A stretch of 64,000 bases of DNA from Nostoc sp. JL34. GTDB taxonomy: Bacteria; Cyanobacteriota; Cyanobacteriia; Cyanobacteriales; Nostocaceae. A program made the translations under genes and the position numbers. The notes under the pieces are model-generated. The model had not been told where the DNA came from and did not search any database. It was given only the letters and a program-made list of their open reading frames with translations. This document shows, in pieces, positions 1-10,521 of this stretch. Location: contig NZ_JABXKQ010000015.1 in the NCBI RefSeq assembly GCF_017114945.1, positions 62,001-126,000 of the forward strand, given 5' to 3'. Every line of letters begins with the position of its first letter. The stretch's first letter is position 1.

Positions 1-1
1 T

Positions 2-1216
2 TTATATCGCCTAGAAGGTCTACCAGCAACCGATAAGATTGGCGATGCAGTTTCTTTGGGTAACGGCAAATTTGCAGTAGTTGAACGAGATGACAATGCT
101 ACATCTGCTGGCAATAAACTAATTTACCAAATTGATTTAGCTGACGCGACCAACATCAACAACCCTGCTAAATTTACCTTGCCAGTTGGTAAAACTATTG
201 AACAATTGACCTCTGCGGAGTTAGCTACTGCCAATATTACCCCTGTCAGCAAGAGTTTAATTGCTAATGCTGCTCAGTTGGGTTATACCGGGGTGGAAAA
301 ATTAGAAGGTCTAGCATTGGTAGCACCCAATACTCTAGCCTTGATTAATGACAACGACTTCAACATTACAGGTAATACGGCTGCGGAGAAACTTGGCATT
401 CTCGAACTACCCAATAATCTGACAACTGTGCAGCCTACTTTCCCGAACAGTTTTGGTTCTAGCAACAGCGATACTGTCAATCTTGAGCCAGGACAATTCT
501 TTAGTGCAGGTGACGGAGCAGACTTTGTAGAGGGTACTCAAGATAACAAAATCCTGGCTGGAAACGGAGATGACACAGTGCTTGCAGGAAATAACTCTTC
601 AGTTTCCGGGGAAGATGGTAGCGATCGCATATTTATTGGTCAAAATGGCCCAGTTCAAAATACCAGTGTCGATGGTGGCAGTGGTGATGATGCTATTACC
701 GTGGTGGAAGCCAGTGGTAGCAATAATTTGTTTGGAGCAGCAGGTGATGATACTCTCACAGTAATTGAAGGTTCTCGTCAATCATTATTCGGTGGTTCAG
801 GTAACGACACCCTTAGCAGTAGCGGTAGCAATAACCGTCTCAACGGTGGTTCTGGCGATGACAAACTCTTCTCTAATGTTAATGATTCCCTGTTTGGTGG
901 CGATGGTGATGATGTGCTATTTGCTGGTCAACAGGGTGGCGATCGCCTTAGTGGTGGTACTGGTGCTGACCAATTTTGGATTGCTAACGCCAGTCTGCCA
1001 ACTAGCAAGAACATTGTGACTGATTTTACAGTTGGCATTGATAAAATCGGGTTTGGCGGTGTTGGTATCACTCAATTTAGTGCTTTAACACTGTTGCAAC
1101 AGGGTAGTGACACTATCGTGAAAACCGGAAATACAGAGTTAGCTTCATTGCTGGGAATTACAGCAACTAGCCTTACAGCAAATGATTTCGTTTTTTCTGC
1201 CAGTATTGTCGCTTAA
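2..1216 (+). CDS. Phytase-like RTX calcium-binding exoprotein, 3' part
   Basis: The reading frame is open from the window edge, so the gene starts upstream; the first in-frame start-like codon (TTG at 56) is internal. The first ~145 visible residues match the end of an esterase-like phytase propeller: the stretch with GDAV, VVERDDN and YQIDL has a clear counterpart (GDLAV, VIERDNN, YKIDL) in the next gene. The last ~250 residues are RTX-type glycine/aspartate nonapeptides such as GGSGDDKLF and GGDGDDVLF, which bind calcium and usually mark proteins exported by type I secretion, followed by a C-terminal segment ending in hydrophobic residues. The last ~250 residues are almost the same as the ends of the next two genes. 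The enzymatic activity cannot be judged because the catalytic part is outside the window. Confidence 0.85.
   Translation, partial: LYRLEGLPATDKIGDAVSLGNGKFAVVERDDNATSAGNKLIYQIDLADATNINNPAKFTLPVGKTIEQLTSAELATANITPVSKSLIANAAQLGYTGVEKLEGLALVAPNTLALINDNDFNITGNTAAEKLGILELPNNLTTVQPTFPNSFGSSNSDTVNLEPGQFFSAGDGADFVEGTQDNKILAGNGDDTVLAGNNSSVSGEDGSDRIFIGQNGPVQNTSVDGGSGDDAITVVEASGSNNLFGAAGDDTLTVIEGSRQSLFGGSGNDTLSSSGSNNRLNGGSGDDKLFSNVNDSLFGGDGDDVLFAGQQGGDRLSGGTGADQFWIANASLPTSKNIVTDFTVGIDKIGFGGVGITQFSALTLLQQGSDTIVKTGNTELASLLGITATSLTANDFVFSASIVA
451..1216 (+). repeat. RTX C-terminal cassette, copy 1
   Basis: This stretch codes for the shared RTX end. It recurs near-identically at 5844-6606 and 8904-9669; long runs, for example around 770-1010 and 6160-6400, are the same at DNA level including silent positions, which suggests recent duplication or gene conversion. 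Confidence 0.85.
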
Positions 1217-1230
1217 TTTGTTCGCCTTGT

Positions 1231-1268
1231 TACAGCTTCATTACACAACTAAAGTTAATGAAGCTGTA
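1231..1268 (+). terminator. 3' hairpin after RTX gene
   Basis: A perfect 12-bp stem with a 14-base loop lies 15 bp behind the stop codon. It is followed by CTTCATTATT, not a true T run, so it may act as an RNA stability element and not as a classical terminator. A similar hairpin (TACAGCTTA/TAAGCTGTA) follows the next RTX gene at 6619-6658. Confidence 0.45.
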
Positions 1269-1534
1269 CTTCATTATTATTGCAAAAGCAATTAAAGATA
1301 AGGGTTATAAAAAAATGATTATCTGAAGAAACTGACAATAAATGCATCATGTCAGTGTAGAAAAATAATCTTTCACATCATCAAAAATATGCAAGAAGTT
1401 GTTAACTACACATTTGGTACAAGATTACAATACAAGATTTCTTAACCACCCCACAATTTTTTCACAACTTTGGCTATGTATGTTAATTAATATGCGATTT
1501 TCATCGTTAATTTTGATACAAAAATGCTCTAGTG

Positions 1535-1662
1535 ATATCAAGTCCGGTTAATTACTTATGATTACCGCATTCGTGCAAAAATCAGGAAAACCTCTTTCTC
1601 CCTGCTCCCTGCCCCCTGCACCCCTGCGGTCTAAATGATAAGTCTTTACCCGAACATGATAT
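1535..1662. mobile_element. MITE-like element, family 1, copy 1
   Basis: This non-coding 128-bp unit is repeated in reverse orientation at 26568-26695 with two mismatches. Its own ends form an imperfect ~28-bp terminal inverted repeat (ATATCAAGTCCGG... against ATATCATGTTCGG...). The C-rich middle (CTCCCTGCTCCCTGCCCC) is typical of short dispersed repeats in Nostoc spacers. No coding capacity. Confidence 0.8.
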
Positions 1663-1833
1663 GAGATATCAATTGTAGTGGTGGTTGACATTTTATAGTT
1701 CAGACTCAACAAGCTTACAAGTCAATTACATCTTTGAAGCCTAAAACTATTAGTTTTTACTCACCATATTACTTTTTTGATTCCACTGGAGCGAAGACCA
1801 TCTCAACAATTAAACACAGGGAGATTCTCTTTC

Positions 1834-4800
1834 ATGGCTAAGAACGTCATCATTATGATTGGGGATGGTATGGGCTGGGAAATGGCTCGTGCTGCATCCA
1901 TCTATAAAGAGATTCAAAATGGTAAGACAGGCGCTAATCTGAGTGATTTTTATACACAAGGTAAGGGTCAAGGACTCAACTTTCAAACACTCCAAGGCTA
2001 CGGTTTGGCAACCACCTATGGGACAACGATCGCTGGTATTAATGGAGTTTTTAGTACTGCTAATTCCGCTCTTGACGGGACTAATCCGATCACAGGAGAA
2101 AGCCCAGTTCGCCCTGGTTTCACCTTCGATCCAACTTTTAACCAAGGTAATACCCCAACAGGTGGTGCAAAAGTCAGTGATGCTGCTGTTGGAAACCTAG
2201 TAGGTTATGACCCTACCAAAGGTGGTGTTAACCCCTGGACTCCCGGTAACGATCCTGAATACATTAAGTACAGCTATCCTGACTCTGCAAACACCGCAAC
2301 AACTCTGTACACTGGTGTCAAAACCTACAACAACGCTGTTGGCGTTGATATTTTCGAGAATCCTTTAGAAACAATTCTCAAAACTGCGAACGAAGTTGGT
2401 AAATCTACTGGTTTAGTAACTTCAGTTCCCATTGATCATGCAACACCTGCCGCTGCTGCTGCCAACGTTAATCGTCGCAGCAAGTATGATGCTGACTATC
2501 CGGCATTAGACAACATCCTGCAACAGCAACTCCGTGTCTATCAACCAACAGTATTACTTGGTGGTGGACACCCACTCTCTGCACCTGGAGACTTATTACC
2601 AGCAGGGGTTGAGCCAAATACGAGCAATGAATACATTAGTCAATCTACCTACACAGAACTTAGCACTAAACCAACAAACAACCTCTACGATTACACCTTT
2701 TTGGAGAGGGGTGAGAATGCTGCCCAGAAACTAGCTGAAACTGCGGCGACAATCGATCCAGAAAAAGGCGATCGCCTCTTCGGTCTGTACGGTGCGCGTG
2801 GTCAAAATGGTAATTTGCCTGTAAGTTCTGCTAACGGCGACTACAGCACTACTGGTTTAGATATGTTCAGCGTTTTCACTAACCAAGGTGATAACGCCAA
2901 AGTAGACACCACACGTCCCCTGCTTCCCGGAGAGACGGATGCATCTTTCATTGCCAAAGAGGTTAACGAAAACCCAACTCTCAATGACTTGACAAATGCT
3001 GCATTAGATGTATTAGGTAAAGACCCGGATGGTTTCTGGTTAATGGTTGAGGGTGGCGATATTGATTGGTCTGCCCATGATAACAACATAGACAACTTGA
3101 TTGGCACCACATTGGATTTCGATAAGGCAGTTGGATCTACGATTGACTGGATTGAAAAAAATGGTGGTTGGGAAGAAAACCAACTGATCGTTACGGCTGA
3201 CCACGATCACTACCTGACTCTCGACGGTAATTTTCCGACTTTAGTAAAAAATCAAGGTGCTGAAGCATTAACCAATTTGGATACTCCAGCAGAAGTTGGA
3301 CATTACTGGGGGTCTGATCCCAATGTCAAGTATGGTTGGGGAACTCACACCAACCGTCCCGTACCTGTTTACTACCAAGGTGCTGGTTCTGAAGTGTTAA
3401 ATAGCTTGGTAGGTAAAGGTTATAACGCCTACGGTTCTGATATTCCAGGAATTGCGGGTTTAAACGATCAAACCCACATCTACCAAACGATGTTTGCTTC
3501 AATAGTGCCAAAAGTTGAGTTAGTAGGTTTTGCCTCTTTACCTGCTGATACCTTTAGTGATGGGCCAGCTTCTGGTGCAGACGTTTCAGCAAATGGCAGA
3601 ACTGGGCCTTTTCCAGGACAGCCAATTCAAGGCTTTAGCGGTGTCCAATTTGCTAACAGTAACTCTTTGTACTTCCTGTCAGATAACGGTTATGGTAGCA
3701 AAGATAATAGTGAAGACTTTCTATTGCGGATCAATCGTCTAGACCCGAATTTTAAGGGAACAGAAAATGGCGATGGCACTGTTAAAGTTTTAGATTACAT
3801 TCAACTGTCTGACCCTAACAACAAAGTTCCTTTTGAAATTGTGAATGAGGGAACTACTGGAAGATTACTGACTGGTGCAGACTTTGATGTAGAGTCATTC
3901 GTCTTTGATAAAGATGGGACAATCTGGATTGGAGACGAGTTTGGCCCCTACTTGCTGCATTTTGATGCCACTGGTAAGTTATTAGAGGCTCCCATTGCTA
4001 CACCCGACCAATTCAAAACGTTAGATGGAGAAGCACCTAAAGTTATTGGTCACAGAGGTGCAAGTGGCTATCGTCCAGAGCATACCTTAGAGTCTTATAA
4101 GCAAGCAATTGCACGAGGCGCTGACTTTATTGAGCCTGACTTGGTTGTGACAAAAGATGGTGTGCTAATTGCCCGCCATGAGCCAGCTTTAGCAGTTTTG
4201 AACGCTGATGGTACTGTCAATTTCAACAATACAACCACAGATGTTTACAAACATCCAGAGTTTGCCGATCGCAAGAAAACGGTAAGTTTAGATGGAAACA
4301 CAATTACAGGTTGGTTTGCAGAAGACTTCACTTTAGCTGAAATCAAGACTTTACGCGCAGAAGAACGTCTACCTTTCCGAGATCATTCCTTTGACGATCA
4401 ATTTGAAATTCCTACCTTCACGGAAGTGATCGACTTGGTTAAGCAAGTAGAAGCTGAAACAGGTAAAAAAATTGGCATCTACCCTGAAACTAAGCATCCA
4501 ACCTATTTTGCCGATGAAGCCACTTATGTAGGCACTACGGACAAAATTAATAGAAATATCAGCCAGTTACTAATTGATACGCTCAAGACAAATAACTTCA
4601 CTGACCCCAGTCGCATTTTCATCCAGTCCTTTGAAGTGGGCAACCTCAAAGAACTGCACGATCATATTATGCCTGCGGCAGGGGTTGATATTCCACTTGT
4701 CCAACTTTTAGATGCAAGTGACATTGATATCAACGGCAAAATCATCGAAAGTCAGCCTTATGATTTGAAGGTAAATGGTGACACTCGCACCTATGGCGAC

Positions 4801-6606
4801 TTGCGAACTCCAGAAGGCTTGGCTGAAGTTGCCACTTATGCTGATGGCATTGGCCCTTGGAAGCGGATGATTGTTAGTGTCAAAGGTACTGATGCTAATG
4901 GTGATGGCAAAGCCGATGATGTGAATGGGGATGGAGCAGTTAATGATGCTGACAAGACTACATTACCTCCTTCAACCTTAATTCAAGATGCTCACAACGC
5001 TGGTTTACAGGTTCACCCTTATACCTTCCGGGCGGAAGATCAGTATTTGGCAGCAGATTACAAAGGCCAGCTAGCACTAGAAATTCAGCAGTTCTATCAA
5101 TTAGGTGTAGACGCGCTATTTAGTGATTTCCCAGATATCGCGGATGAAGTACGGGATCGACTCAGAGACGATCCTCAGTATAATGTAGTGCGATCGCCAC
5201 AAAACCCAGATGTACTTTCAGGTGATGCCTTTGCTAACTTGGGTGGTTCCAAAGGTTTTGAAGGTGGAGCAATTAATCCCAGCAAAACCAAGCTTTATTT
5301 CCTATTAGAAGGTACTGTTCAAGGCGATACTCCCGGTGCTTTGCGGATTAACGAATTTGATTTAGCTAGCCACAAGTACACTGATAAAAAGCTGTACTAC
5401 AGATTGGATAATGCTGCAAATGCGATCGGGGATTTAGCAGTCATTAATGATAATGAATACCTAGTCATTGAACGGGATAACAATCAAGGGGCTGCGGCTA
5501 AATTTAAGAGGATCTACAAAATAGATTTGTCTAAAACAGATTCTAATGGCTACGTCGCTAAAGAAGAAGTTGCAGACTTGTTAAATATCCAAGACCCCAA
5601 CGACCTGAATGGGGATGGTAAGACAACCTTCAACTTCCCATTCCAAACCATTGAAAATGTTTTAGTTGTTGACAAAAATACCATTTTGGTAGCTAATGAC
5701 AACAATTATCCCTTCTCTACAGGTCGTCCTGGGAACGATCCTCAAAATCCAGTCATAGACAACAATGAGATTCTCCAACTGAAGTTAGAGAAGCCCCTTA
5801 ATCTTGCTCCTGGCTTAGGTCAACCTCAAGCTGAAGAAATTGATTTTGGCTCCACTACCAGCGATGATATTACCGTTCAGCCAAATCAAACCTTATTCAC
5901 AGGTGACGGAGCAGATTTTGTAGAGGGTACTAAAGGTAACACAATCCAGACTGGAAACGGTGAAGACACGGTACTAGTCGGCAGTGACTCTTCAGTGTCC
6001 ACAGGAGAGGGTAACGATCGGATATTTATTGGTCAAAACGGCCCGGTTCAAAATATTACTGCTGATGGTGGCAATGGTAATGATGTTATTACCGTAGTGG
6101 AAGCCAGTGGAAGTAATAATTTACTTGGGGCGGCAGGTGATGATACTCTCTCTGTAGTTGAAGGTTCTCGTCAATCATTATTCGGCGGCTCAGGTAACGA
6201 TACCCTTAGCAGTAGCGGTAGCAATAACCGTCTCAACGGTGGTTCTGGCGATGATAAACTCTTCTCTAATGTTAATGATTCCCTGTTTGGTGGCGATGGC
6301 GATGATGTGCTATTTGCTGGTCAACAGGGCGGTAATCGCCTCAGTGGTGGTACTGGTGCCGATCAATTCTGGATTGCTAACGCCAGTTTGCCAACTAGCA
6401 AGAACATTGTGACTGATTTTGCGATCGCCATTGATAAAATCGGGCTTGGCGGTGTTGGGATCGCACAATTTAGTGCTTTAACACTGTTGCAACAGGGTAG
6501 TGACACTATCGTGAAAACCGGAAATACAGAGTTGGTTTCATTGCTGGGAATTGCAGCAACTAGCCTTACAGCAAATGATTTCGTTTTTTCTGCTAGTGTC
6601 GTTTAA
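1834..6606 (+). CDS. Trifunctional RTX phosphatase: alkaline phosphatase, phytase-like propeller and GDPD
   Basis: A 1590-residue protein. Residues 1-~550 are a PhoA-type alkaline phosphatase: metal-binding IGDGMG at 9-14, nucleophile Ser151 in PDSAN, the VEGGDID segment near 405, TADHDH at 454-459 and the last metal His near 505 are all present. From ~555 an esterase-like phytase domain begins ([23 protein letters not shown]), is interrupted at ~737-1110 by a complete glycerophosphodiester phosphodiesterase domain ([21 protein letters not shown], final FSDFPD), and resumes ([13 protein letters not shown]) to ~1330. Residues ~1345-1590 are RTX repeats and a type I secretion-like end. There is no Sec signal. 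The start chosen is ATG behind AGGGAG; an upstream in-frame TTG at 1777 is less likely. Likely role: releasing phosphate from monoesters, phytate-like compounds and glycerophosphodiesters outside the cell. Confidence 0.9.
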   Translation: MAKNVIIMIGDGMGWEMARAASIYKEIQNGKTGANLSDFYTQGKGQGLNFQTLQGYGLATTYGTTIAGINGVFSTANSALDGTNPITGESPVRPGFTFDPTFNQGNTPTGGAKVSDAAVGNLVGYDPTKGGVNPWTPGNDPEYIKYSYPDSANTATTLYTGVKTYNNAVGVDIFENPLETILKTANEVGKSTGLVTSVPIDHATPAAAAANVNRRSKYDADYPALDNILQQQLRVYQPTVLLGGGHPLSAPGDLLPAGVEPNTSNEYISQSTYTELSTKPTNNLYDYTFLERGENAAQKLAETAATIDPEKGDRLFGLYGARGQNGNLPVSSANGDYSTTGLDMFSVFTNQGDNAKVDTTRPLLPGETDASFIAKEVNENPTLNDLTNAALDVLGKDPDGFWLMVEGGDIDWSAHDNNIDNLIGTTLDFDKAVGSTIDWIEKNGGWEENQLIVTADHDHYLTLDGNFPTLVKNQGAEALTNLDTPAEVGHYWGSDPNVKYGWGTHTNRPVPVYYQGAGSEVLNSLVGKGYNAYGSDIPGIAGLNDQTHIYQTMFASIVPKVELVGFASLPADTFSDGPASGADVSANGRTGPFPGQPIQGFSGVQFANSNSLYFLSDNGYGSKDNSEDFLLRINRLDPNFKGTENGDGTVKVLDYIQLSDPNNKVPFEIVNEGTTGRLLTGADFDVESFVFDKDGTIWIGDEFGPYLLHFDATGKLLEAPIATPDQFKTLDGEAPKVIGHRGASGYRPEHTLESYKQAIARGADFIEPDLVVTKDGVLIARHEPALAVLNADGTVNFNNTTTDVYKHPEFADRKKTVSLDGNTITGWFAEDFTLAEIKTLRAEERLPFRDHSFDDQFEIPTFTEVIDLVKQVEAETGKKIGIYPETKHPTYFADEATYVGTTDKINRNISQLLIDTLKTNNFTDPSRIFIQSFEVGNLKELHDHIMPAAGVDIPLVQLLDASDIDINGKIIESQPYDLKVNGDTRTYGDLRTPEGLAEVATYADGIGPWKRMIVSVKGTDANGDGKADDVNGDGAVNDADKTTLPPSTLIQDAHNAGLQVHPYTFRAEDQYLAADYKGQLALEIQQFYQLGVDALFSDFPDIADEVRDRLRDDPQYNVVRSPQNPDVLSGDAFANLGGSKGFEGGAINPSKTKLYFLLEGTVQGDTPGALRINEFDLASHKYTDKKLYYRLDNAANAIGDLAVINDNEYLVIERDNNQGAAAKFKRIYKIDLSKTDSNGYVAKEEVADLLNIQDPNDLNGDGKTTFNFPFQTIENVLVVDKNTILVANDNNYPFSTGRPGNDPQNPVIDNNEILQLKLEKPLNLAPGLGQPQAEEIDFGSTTSDDITVQPNQTLFTGDGADFVEGTKGNTIQTGNGEDTVLVGSDSSVSTGEGNDRIFIGQNGPVQNITADGGNGNDVITVVEASGSNNLLGAAGDDTLSVVEGSRQSLFGGSGNDTLSSSGSNNRLNGGSGDDKLFSNVNDSLFGGDGDDVLFAGQQGGNRLSGGTGADQFWIANASLPTSKNIVTDFAIAIDKIGLGGVGIAQFSALTLLQQGSDTIVKTGNTELVSLLGIAATSLTANDFVFSASVV
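5844..6606 (+). repeat. RTX C-terminal cassette, copy 2
   Basis: Second of three near-identical cassettes; residue differences from copy 1 are concentrated in the first half, while the second half is almost unchanged at DNA level. Confidence 0.85.
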
Positions 6607-6672
6607 CCAAAAGATGATTACAGCTTAGATTCAACATTCATTCATTAGTTAAGCTGTAGCGATTTTGCTAAT

Positions 6673-6700
6673 GCGGGGGAATGATATTCCCTCGCTTTTT
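6673..6700 (+). terminator. Intrinsic terminator after trifunctional phosphatase
   Basis: Stem GCGGGGGAAT pairs with ATTCCCTCGC (one G-U pair), with a short loop and a directly following T5 run. Confidence 0.8.
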
Positions 6701-6752
6701 ATATCTATTAGTAATTTTATCTTTAAAAATTCTTCTCCTTTTTGTCCTAAAT

Positions 6753-6782
6753 CTTAACTTGTTTATAACTTTCCTTAAACAT
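6753..6782 (+). promoter_or_regulatory. Candidate Pho box (SphR/PhoB-type)
   Basis: Three 8-mers spaced by 3 bases read CTTAACTT, TATAACTT and TTAAACAT. Cyanobacterial Pho boxes are tandem CTTAACCT-like octamers with 3-base gaps. The middle and last units are imperfect. Position ~210 bp before a phosphodiesterase gene fits phosphate control; this is inference. Confidence 0.45.
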
Positions 6783-6993
6783 TGAACAACTATCTTTTGA
6801 GACAGTAACCAAAGTTAAGTTCATTTAATTATCTGCACTATTTTGTGTGGACACTAAGCATTTTGTCGCCAAATACTACTTATGTTTCTGTAGCCAATAA
6901 TTTTTGCTGAGGTTGAGTGTAATTAATCGCTCAGTCCATAGACACACAATTGCTGTGATTAATTGTACTCACAATACTTAAGGAGTAGTCGAC

Positions 6994-9669
6994 ATGGCTG
7001 ATACAAATGGCAACGGTAGAAATGTCATTATTTTTGTTGCAGATGGATTGCGTAACGGTTCTGTAAACCCCACTGATACCCCGACTTTATATAGCATCCG
7101 TCAGCAAGGAGTTAATTTCGCCAATAGTCATTCGCTATTTCCGACATTTACCACCCCGAATGCATCTGCGATCGCCACGGGGCATTATCTTAGTGATACA
7201 GGTGACTTTAGCAACACTATCTACACTGGTTTTCCGAGTCCTAATGCCAATGGTAGTGTCACACCATTCATCGAAAATGATGCGGTTTTGGGGGATATCG
7301 ATGAAAAATTCCCCGGTAACAACTTTTTAGATGAAGAGTCACTTCTAGCTTATGCGCGATCGCAGGGTTTTAACACAGCAGCAGTTGGTAAATTAGGGCC
7401 TGTTGCCATCCAAGATGTTACCCAAGTTAATCGAGAAGGTGGTACTACAGGTACTATTCCTACTCCCGATACAATAATTATTGATGACAGTACGAATGGT
7501 GCAACACCGCCGACTACAACTGCTGGTTCACCTTCTGCTGTTCCACTCGATCCTGATATTGTTGCTCGCTTACAAGCCGCTGGTTTAGATGTAAAACCGA
7601 CACCGCGAGTCCAGCCAGCTGGTAACAATACAACTCCAGGCACATTGGATGCCAATGTGGCTCAACAAAAATACTTTGCAGATGCCACTACCAAAGTAAT
7701 TTTACCCAAGTTTCAGGAAGATGCTAAACCATTTGCATTAGTTTACTGGTCAAGAGATCCTGATGGTAGTCAACACAATCAAGGTGATAGCTTAAACACT
7801 TTGACACCAGGTATTAATGGCCCTACTTCCAAAGCTGGGGTTAAAAATGCTGATGATAATTTAAAGCAGCTTCTTGACTATCTTAAAAGCACTGGCTTAG
7901 ACAAGACTACTGATGTCTTTGTTACTTCCGACCACGGTTTTTCTACCATCAGCAAACAAGCTATTGATAGCCAAGGCACAAAAACTACAAGTTATGCTGC
8001 CACCCAAACTTACACTGGCGTAAATCCGGGATTTCTACCAGCAGGCTTTGTGGCGATTGATTTGGCTCACGATCTCGGTCTACCCCTATACGATCCTAAC
8101 CCTACAACTCTCCCCCCAGACCTCAACCACATCCAATATACGACTGTTGATGCCACACAAGGTCAACGTCCTATTTCTGGGAATGGTGTAATTGGTGGTA
8201 CAGGTGAGGTAATTAATGGCCAACTCGATCCAGGTACAAAGATAGTTGTAGCTGCTAATGGTGGATCTGACTTGATTTATCTGCCCAATGGCAATGCTAA
8301 CTTTGCTAAACAGGTAGTGAATTTGCTTTCACAAAAAGACTACATCAGTGGTATTTTTGTAGACGATGCCTATGGAACCATTCCAGGTGCTTTACCACTG
8401 AGTGTGATCGGGCTAAAAGGTGATGCTAAGACACCAGTTCCATCTATAGTTATCAACTTCAAAAGCTTTAGCACCGACCCAAGCAACCCAAACAACCCAC
8501 AAGCTCAAGTAGAAATTGCTGATACAACTTTGCAGCAAGGGCAGGGGATGCATGGCAGCTTTGGTCGAGGTGATACCTTCAATAATATGGAGGCTATTGG
8601 CCCTGACTTTAAACAAGGCTATGTGGACTATGCGCCCGTTAGTAATGCTGATGTAACGCCTACACTTGCTCGGATTCTGGGGTTAGACATTCCCAGTAAT
8701 GGCGATTTGAAAGGTCGTGCTATTACGGAAGCACTGGTGGGAGGCCCAGATGTGGTTCCCTCCACAAAAGAAGTCTTGACTTCGGAAGAAACTACTAATG
8801 GTCAAGCAACAATTCTGGATTCTCAAAGTGTAGGCAATACTCAGTACTTTACAGCCGCAGGGTTTGATGGTCGCACTGTTGGACTAACAACACTAGACCT
8901 TCAATTTGGTTCTACCAGTAGCGATGATGTCAGCCTTAAGCCAAATCAAACCTTATTAACAGGTGACAGAGCAGACTTTGTAGAAGGTAATAAAGGTAAC
9001 AAAATTCTGACTGGGAAGGGTGATGACACGGTGGTGGTCGGCAATAACTCCTCAGTGTTCACAGGGGATGGTAACGATCAGGTCTTGATTGGCGCAAATA
9101 GTCCTGCTAGCAACACTAGCGCCGATGGTGGCAATGGTGATGACCAAATTACCGTAGTCGAAGCCAGTGGTAATAATAATTTGTTTGGAGGCGCGGGTGC
9201 TGATACTCTCACAGTAGTTGAAGGTTCTCGTCAATTATCTTTCGGTGGCTCAGGCAATGACACCCTCAAGAGCGAAGGTAGCAATAACCGTCTGTATGGT
9301 GGTTCTGGAGATGATAAACTCTTCTCCGGTGTCAATGATTCGCTGTTTGGTGGGGATGGTGATGATGTGCTGTTTGCTGGTCAACAGGGTAGTAATAACC
9401 TGAGTGGTGGTGCTGGTGCTGACCAGTTCTGGATTGTTAACGCCAGTCTGCCATCTAGTAAGAACATCGTGACTGATTTTGCGATCGGTATTGATAAAAT
9501 TGGGCTGGGCGGGATTGGCGTCACTCAGTTTAGTGCCCTAACCCTATTGCAACAGGGTGCTGACACTATCGTAAAAACCGGAAATACAGAGTTGGCTTCA
9601 TTACTGCAAATTACCGCAACTAGCCTGACGGCAAATGACTTCGTTTTCTCTGCTAGTGTTGTGGCTTAG
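6994..9669 (+). CDS. RTX-linked type I phosphodiesterase / nucleotide pyrophosphatase
   Basis: An 891-residue protein. The first ~600 residues belong to the alkaline-phosphatase superfamily, type I phosphodiesterase branch: metal-binding FVADGLR near 14-20, the nucleophile region [16 protein letters not shown] near 48-63, [15 protein letters not shown] near 250, TSDHGFS near 310, and a late MHGSFGRGD with the last metal histidine near 520. The family splits phosphodiester or pyrophosphate bonds of nucleotides and related compounds. Residues ~638-891 form the RTX cassette shared with the two upstream genes. There is no Sec signal, consistent with type I export. ATG follows an AAGGAGT ribosome-binding site at 8-bp spacing. 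A candidate Pho box lies upstream. Exact substrate is unknown. Confidence 0.88.
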   Translation: MADTNGNGRNVIIFVADGLRNGSVNPTDTPTLYSIRQQGVNFANSHSLFPTFTTPNASAIATGHYLSDTGDFSNTIYTGFPSPNANGSVTPFIENDAVLGDIDEKFPGNNFLDEESLLAYARSQGFNTAAVGKLGPVAIQDVTQVNREGGTTGTIPTPDTIIIDDSTNGATPPTTTAGSPSAVPLDPDIVARLQAAGLDVKPTPRVQPAGNNTTPGTLDANVAQQKYFADATTKVILPKFQEDAKPFALVYWSRDPDGSQHNQGDSLNTLTPGINGPTSKAGVKNADDNLKQLLDYLKSTGLDKTTDVFVTSDHGFSTISKQAIDSQGTKTTSYAATQTYTGVNPGFLPAGFVAIDLAHDLGLPLYDPNPTTLPPDLNHIQYTTVDATQGQRPISGNGVIGGTGEVINGQLDPGTKIVVAANGGSDLIYLPNGNANFAKQVVNLLSQKDYISGIFVDDAYGTIPGALPLSVIGLKGDAKTPVPSIVINFKSFSTDPSNPNNPQAQVEIADTTLQQGQGMHGSFGRGDTFNNMEAIGPDFKQGYVDYAPVSNADVTPTLARILGLDIPSNGDLKGRAITEALVGGPDVVPSTKEVLTSEETTNGQATILDSQSVGNTQYFTAAGFDGRTVGLTTLDLQFGSTSSDDVSLKPNQTLLTGDRADFVEGNKGNKILTGKGDDTVVVGNNSSVFTGDGNDQVLIGANSPASNTSADGGNGDDQITVVEASGNNNLFGGAGADTLTVVEGSRQLSFGGSGNDTLKSEGSNNRLYGGSGDDKLFSGVNDSLFGGDGDDVLFAGQQGSNNLSGGAGADQFWIVNASLPSSKNIVTDFAIGIDKIGLGGIGVTQFSALTLLQQGADTIVKTGNTELASLLQITATSLTANDFVFSASVVA
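8904..9669 (+). repeat. RTX C-terminal cassette, copy 3
   Basis: Third copy of the RTX ending, the most diverged of the three but still with nearly the same residue order to the last position. Confidence 0.85.
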
Positions 9670-10521
9670 TTTGTTGGCCTAGTGCAGCACGGCAGAAATA
9701 ACTATCAGTTGAAACAGCGGTTTTCAATTACGTAGACTACAGCAAATAGTTGGTTATTGTGGGGTGGGCATTGTAATGCTCACCCTATTCTCGTTTCGCT
9801 GGAGTCCAACCTACCTCGAAGAGTTTACATTACTTATCAGTTGCTAAAATCGCAGTATTCCTTGTTCCTCAAGGTATTAATTCTTCTTGTTATCTCAAAA
9901 TAAGTCTGCGTACAGTTAATATTCCCATTGCAAACATCTCTAAAGTTTTAATTTTCAATGAAGATGTATTGAAATTAACTACGATTTTGGGGAAATAGGT
10001 CAGAATGAGAGAACTAAATCTTAGAGTCAGTGCCATTTCATACAAAAATTGTAGGATTGCGGCATAATTTGTTGTTAAATTAGTTTTTTAATATCATTTC
10101 AAAGAAAATAGTATGACCATAAAAGCTAAGTAAAACTACTAATAATAAAACATAGAAAAGTGCTTTTTTTCTTTTAATTTTATCTGTTTCTCTAAATACG
10201 AAAAATAACAACATCATCTTAAATACAATAAAATTCTCGTTACGCATTTATCTCGGAACAATATCGGACTCGATTTACATGGTTCACTAGGTTATCCAAA
10301 AATCTATATCATTAACATACAAAAATATCTTTTTTGTGAAGTTTGGAACAACCTTTAATCTTTTTCCGTCAGTCCGTCAGTAATCATTCTGGTTTTGTAT
10401 ATTCTAGTTTTAGTAGCAACATCAACTGCATCGCTAACCCATAAATCTGTTTAGTTAAAAATGCAGTACTACTTAAAAACCAGACGTTTTGTAAAAAATA
10501 TATTTTTGCTTCAAGTTAAAT
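9670..10521. other. Intergenic region before the NRPS/PKS cluster
   Basis: 852 bases without a convincing gene. A GGGTGGGCATT hairpin lies at 9762-9785; the rest is AT-rich and presumably holds the cluster promoter, though no clear -35/-10 pair or regulator site could be assigned. Confidence 0.6.
9762..9785 (+). terminator. Hairpin after phosphodiesterase gene
   Basis: GGGTGGGCATT pairs with AATGCTCACCC around a GT loop, with one non-Watson-Crick position. It is followed by TATTCTCGTTT, so termination would be weak. Confidence 0.5.

Larger units (their letters stand above)
1217..1833. other. Intergenic region with hairpin and MITE-like repeat
   Basis: No gene is seen. Just after the stop codon is a perfect 12-bp inverted repeat (TACAGCTTCATT at 1231-1242 with its complement at 1257-1268), terminator-like but without a T run. 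A 128-bp repeat lies at 1535-1662. The start of the next gene has a ribosome-binding-like AGGGAG at 1818-1823. Confidence 0.7.
6607..6993. other. Intergenic region with terminator and candidate Pho box
   Basis: It holds a 3' hairpin (6619-6658), an intrinsic terminator (6673-6700), an AT-rich stretch with direct 8-mers (6753-6782) and the ribosome-binding AAGGAGT at ~6980-6986 before the next start. No gene. Confidence 0.7.

Noticed and set aside
1810-2145. A 111-codon minus-strand frame over the alkaline phosphatase
   Set aside because: It is fully inside a gene whose catalytic motifs are intact on the other strand.
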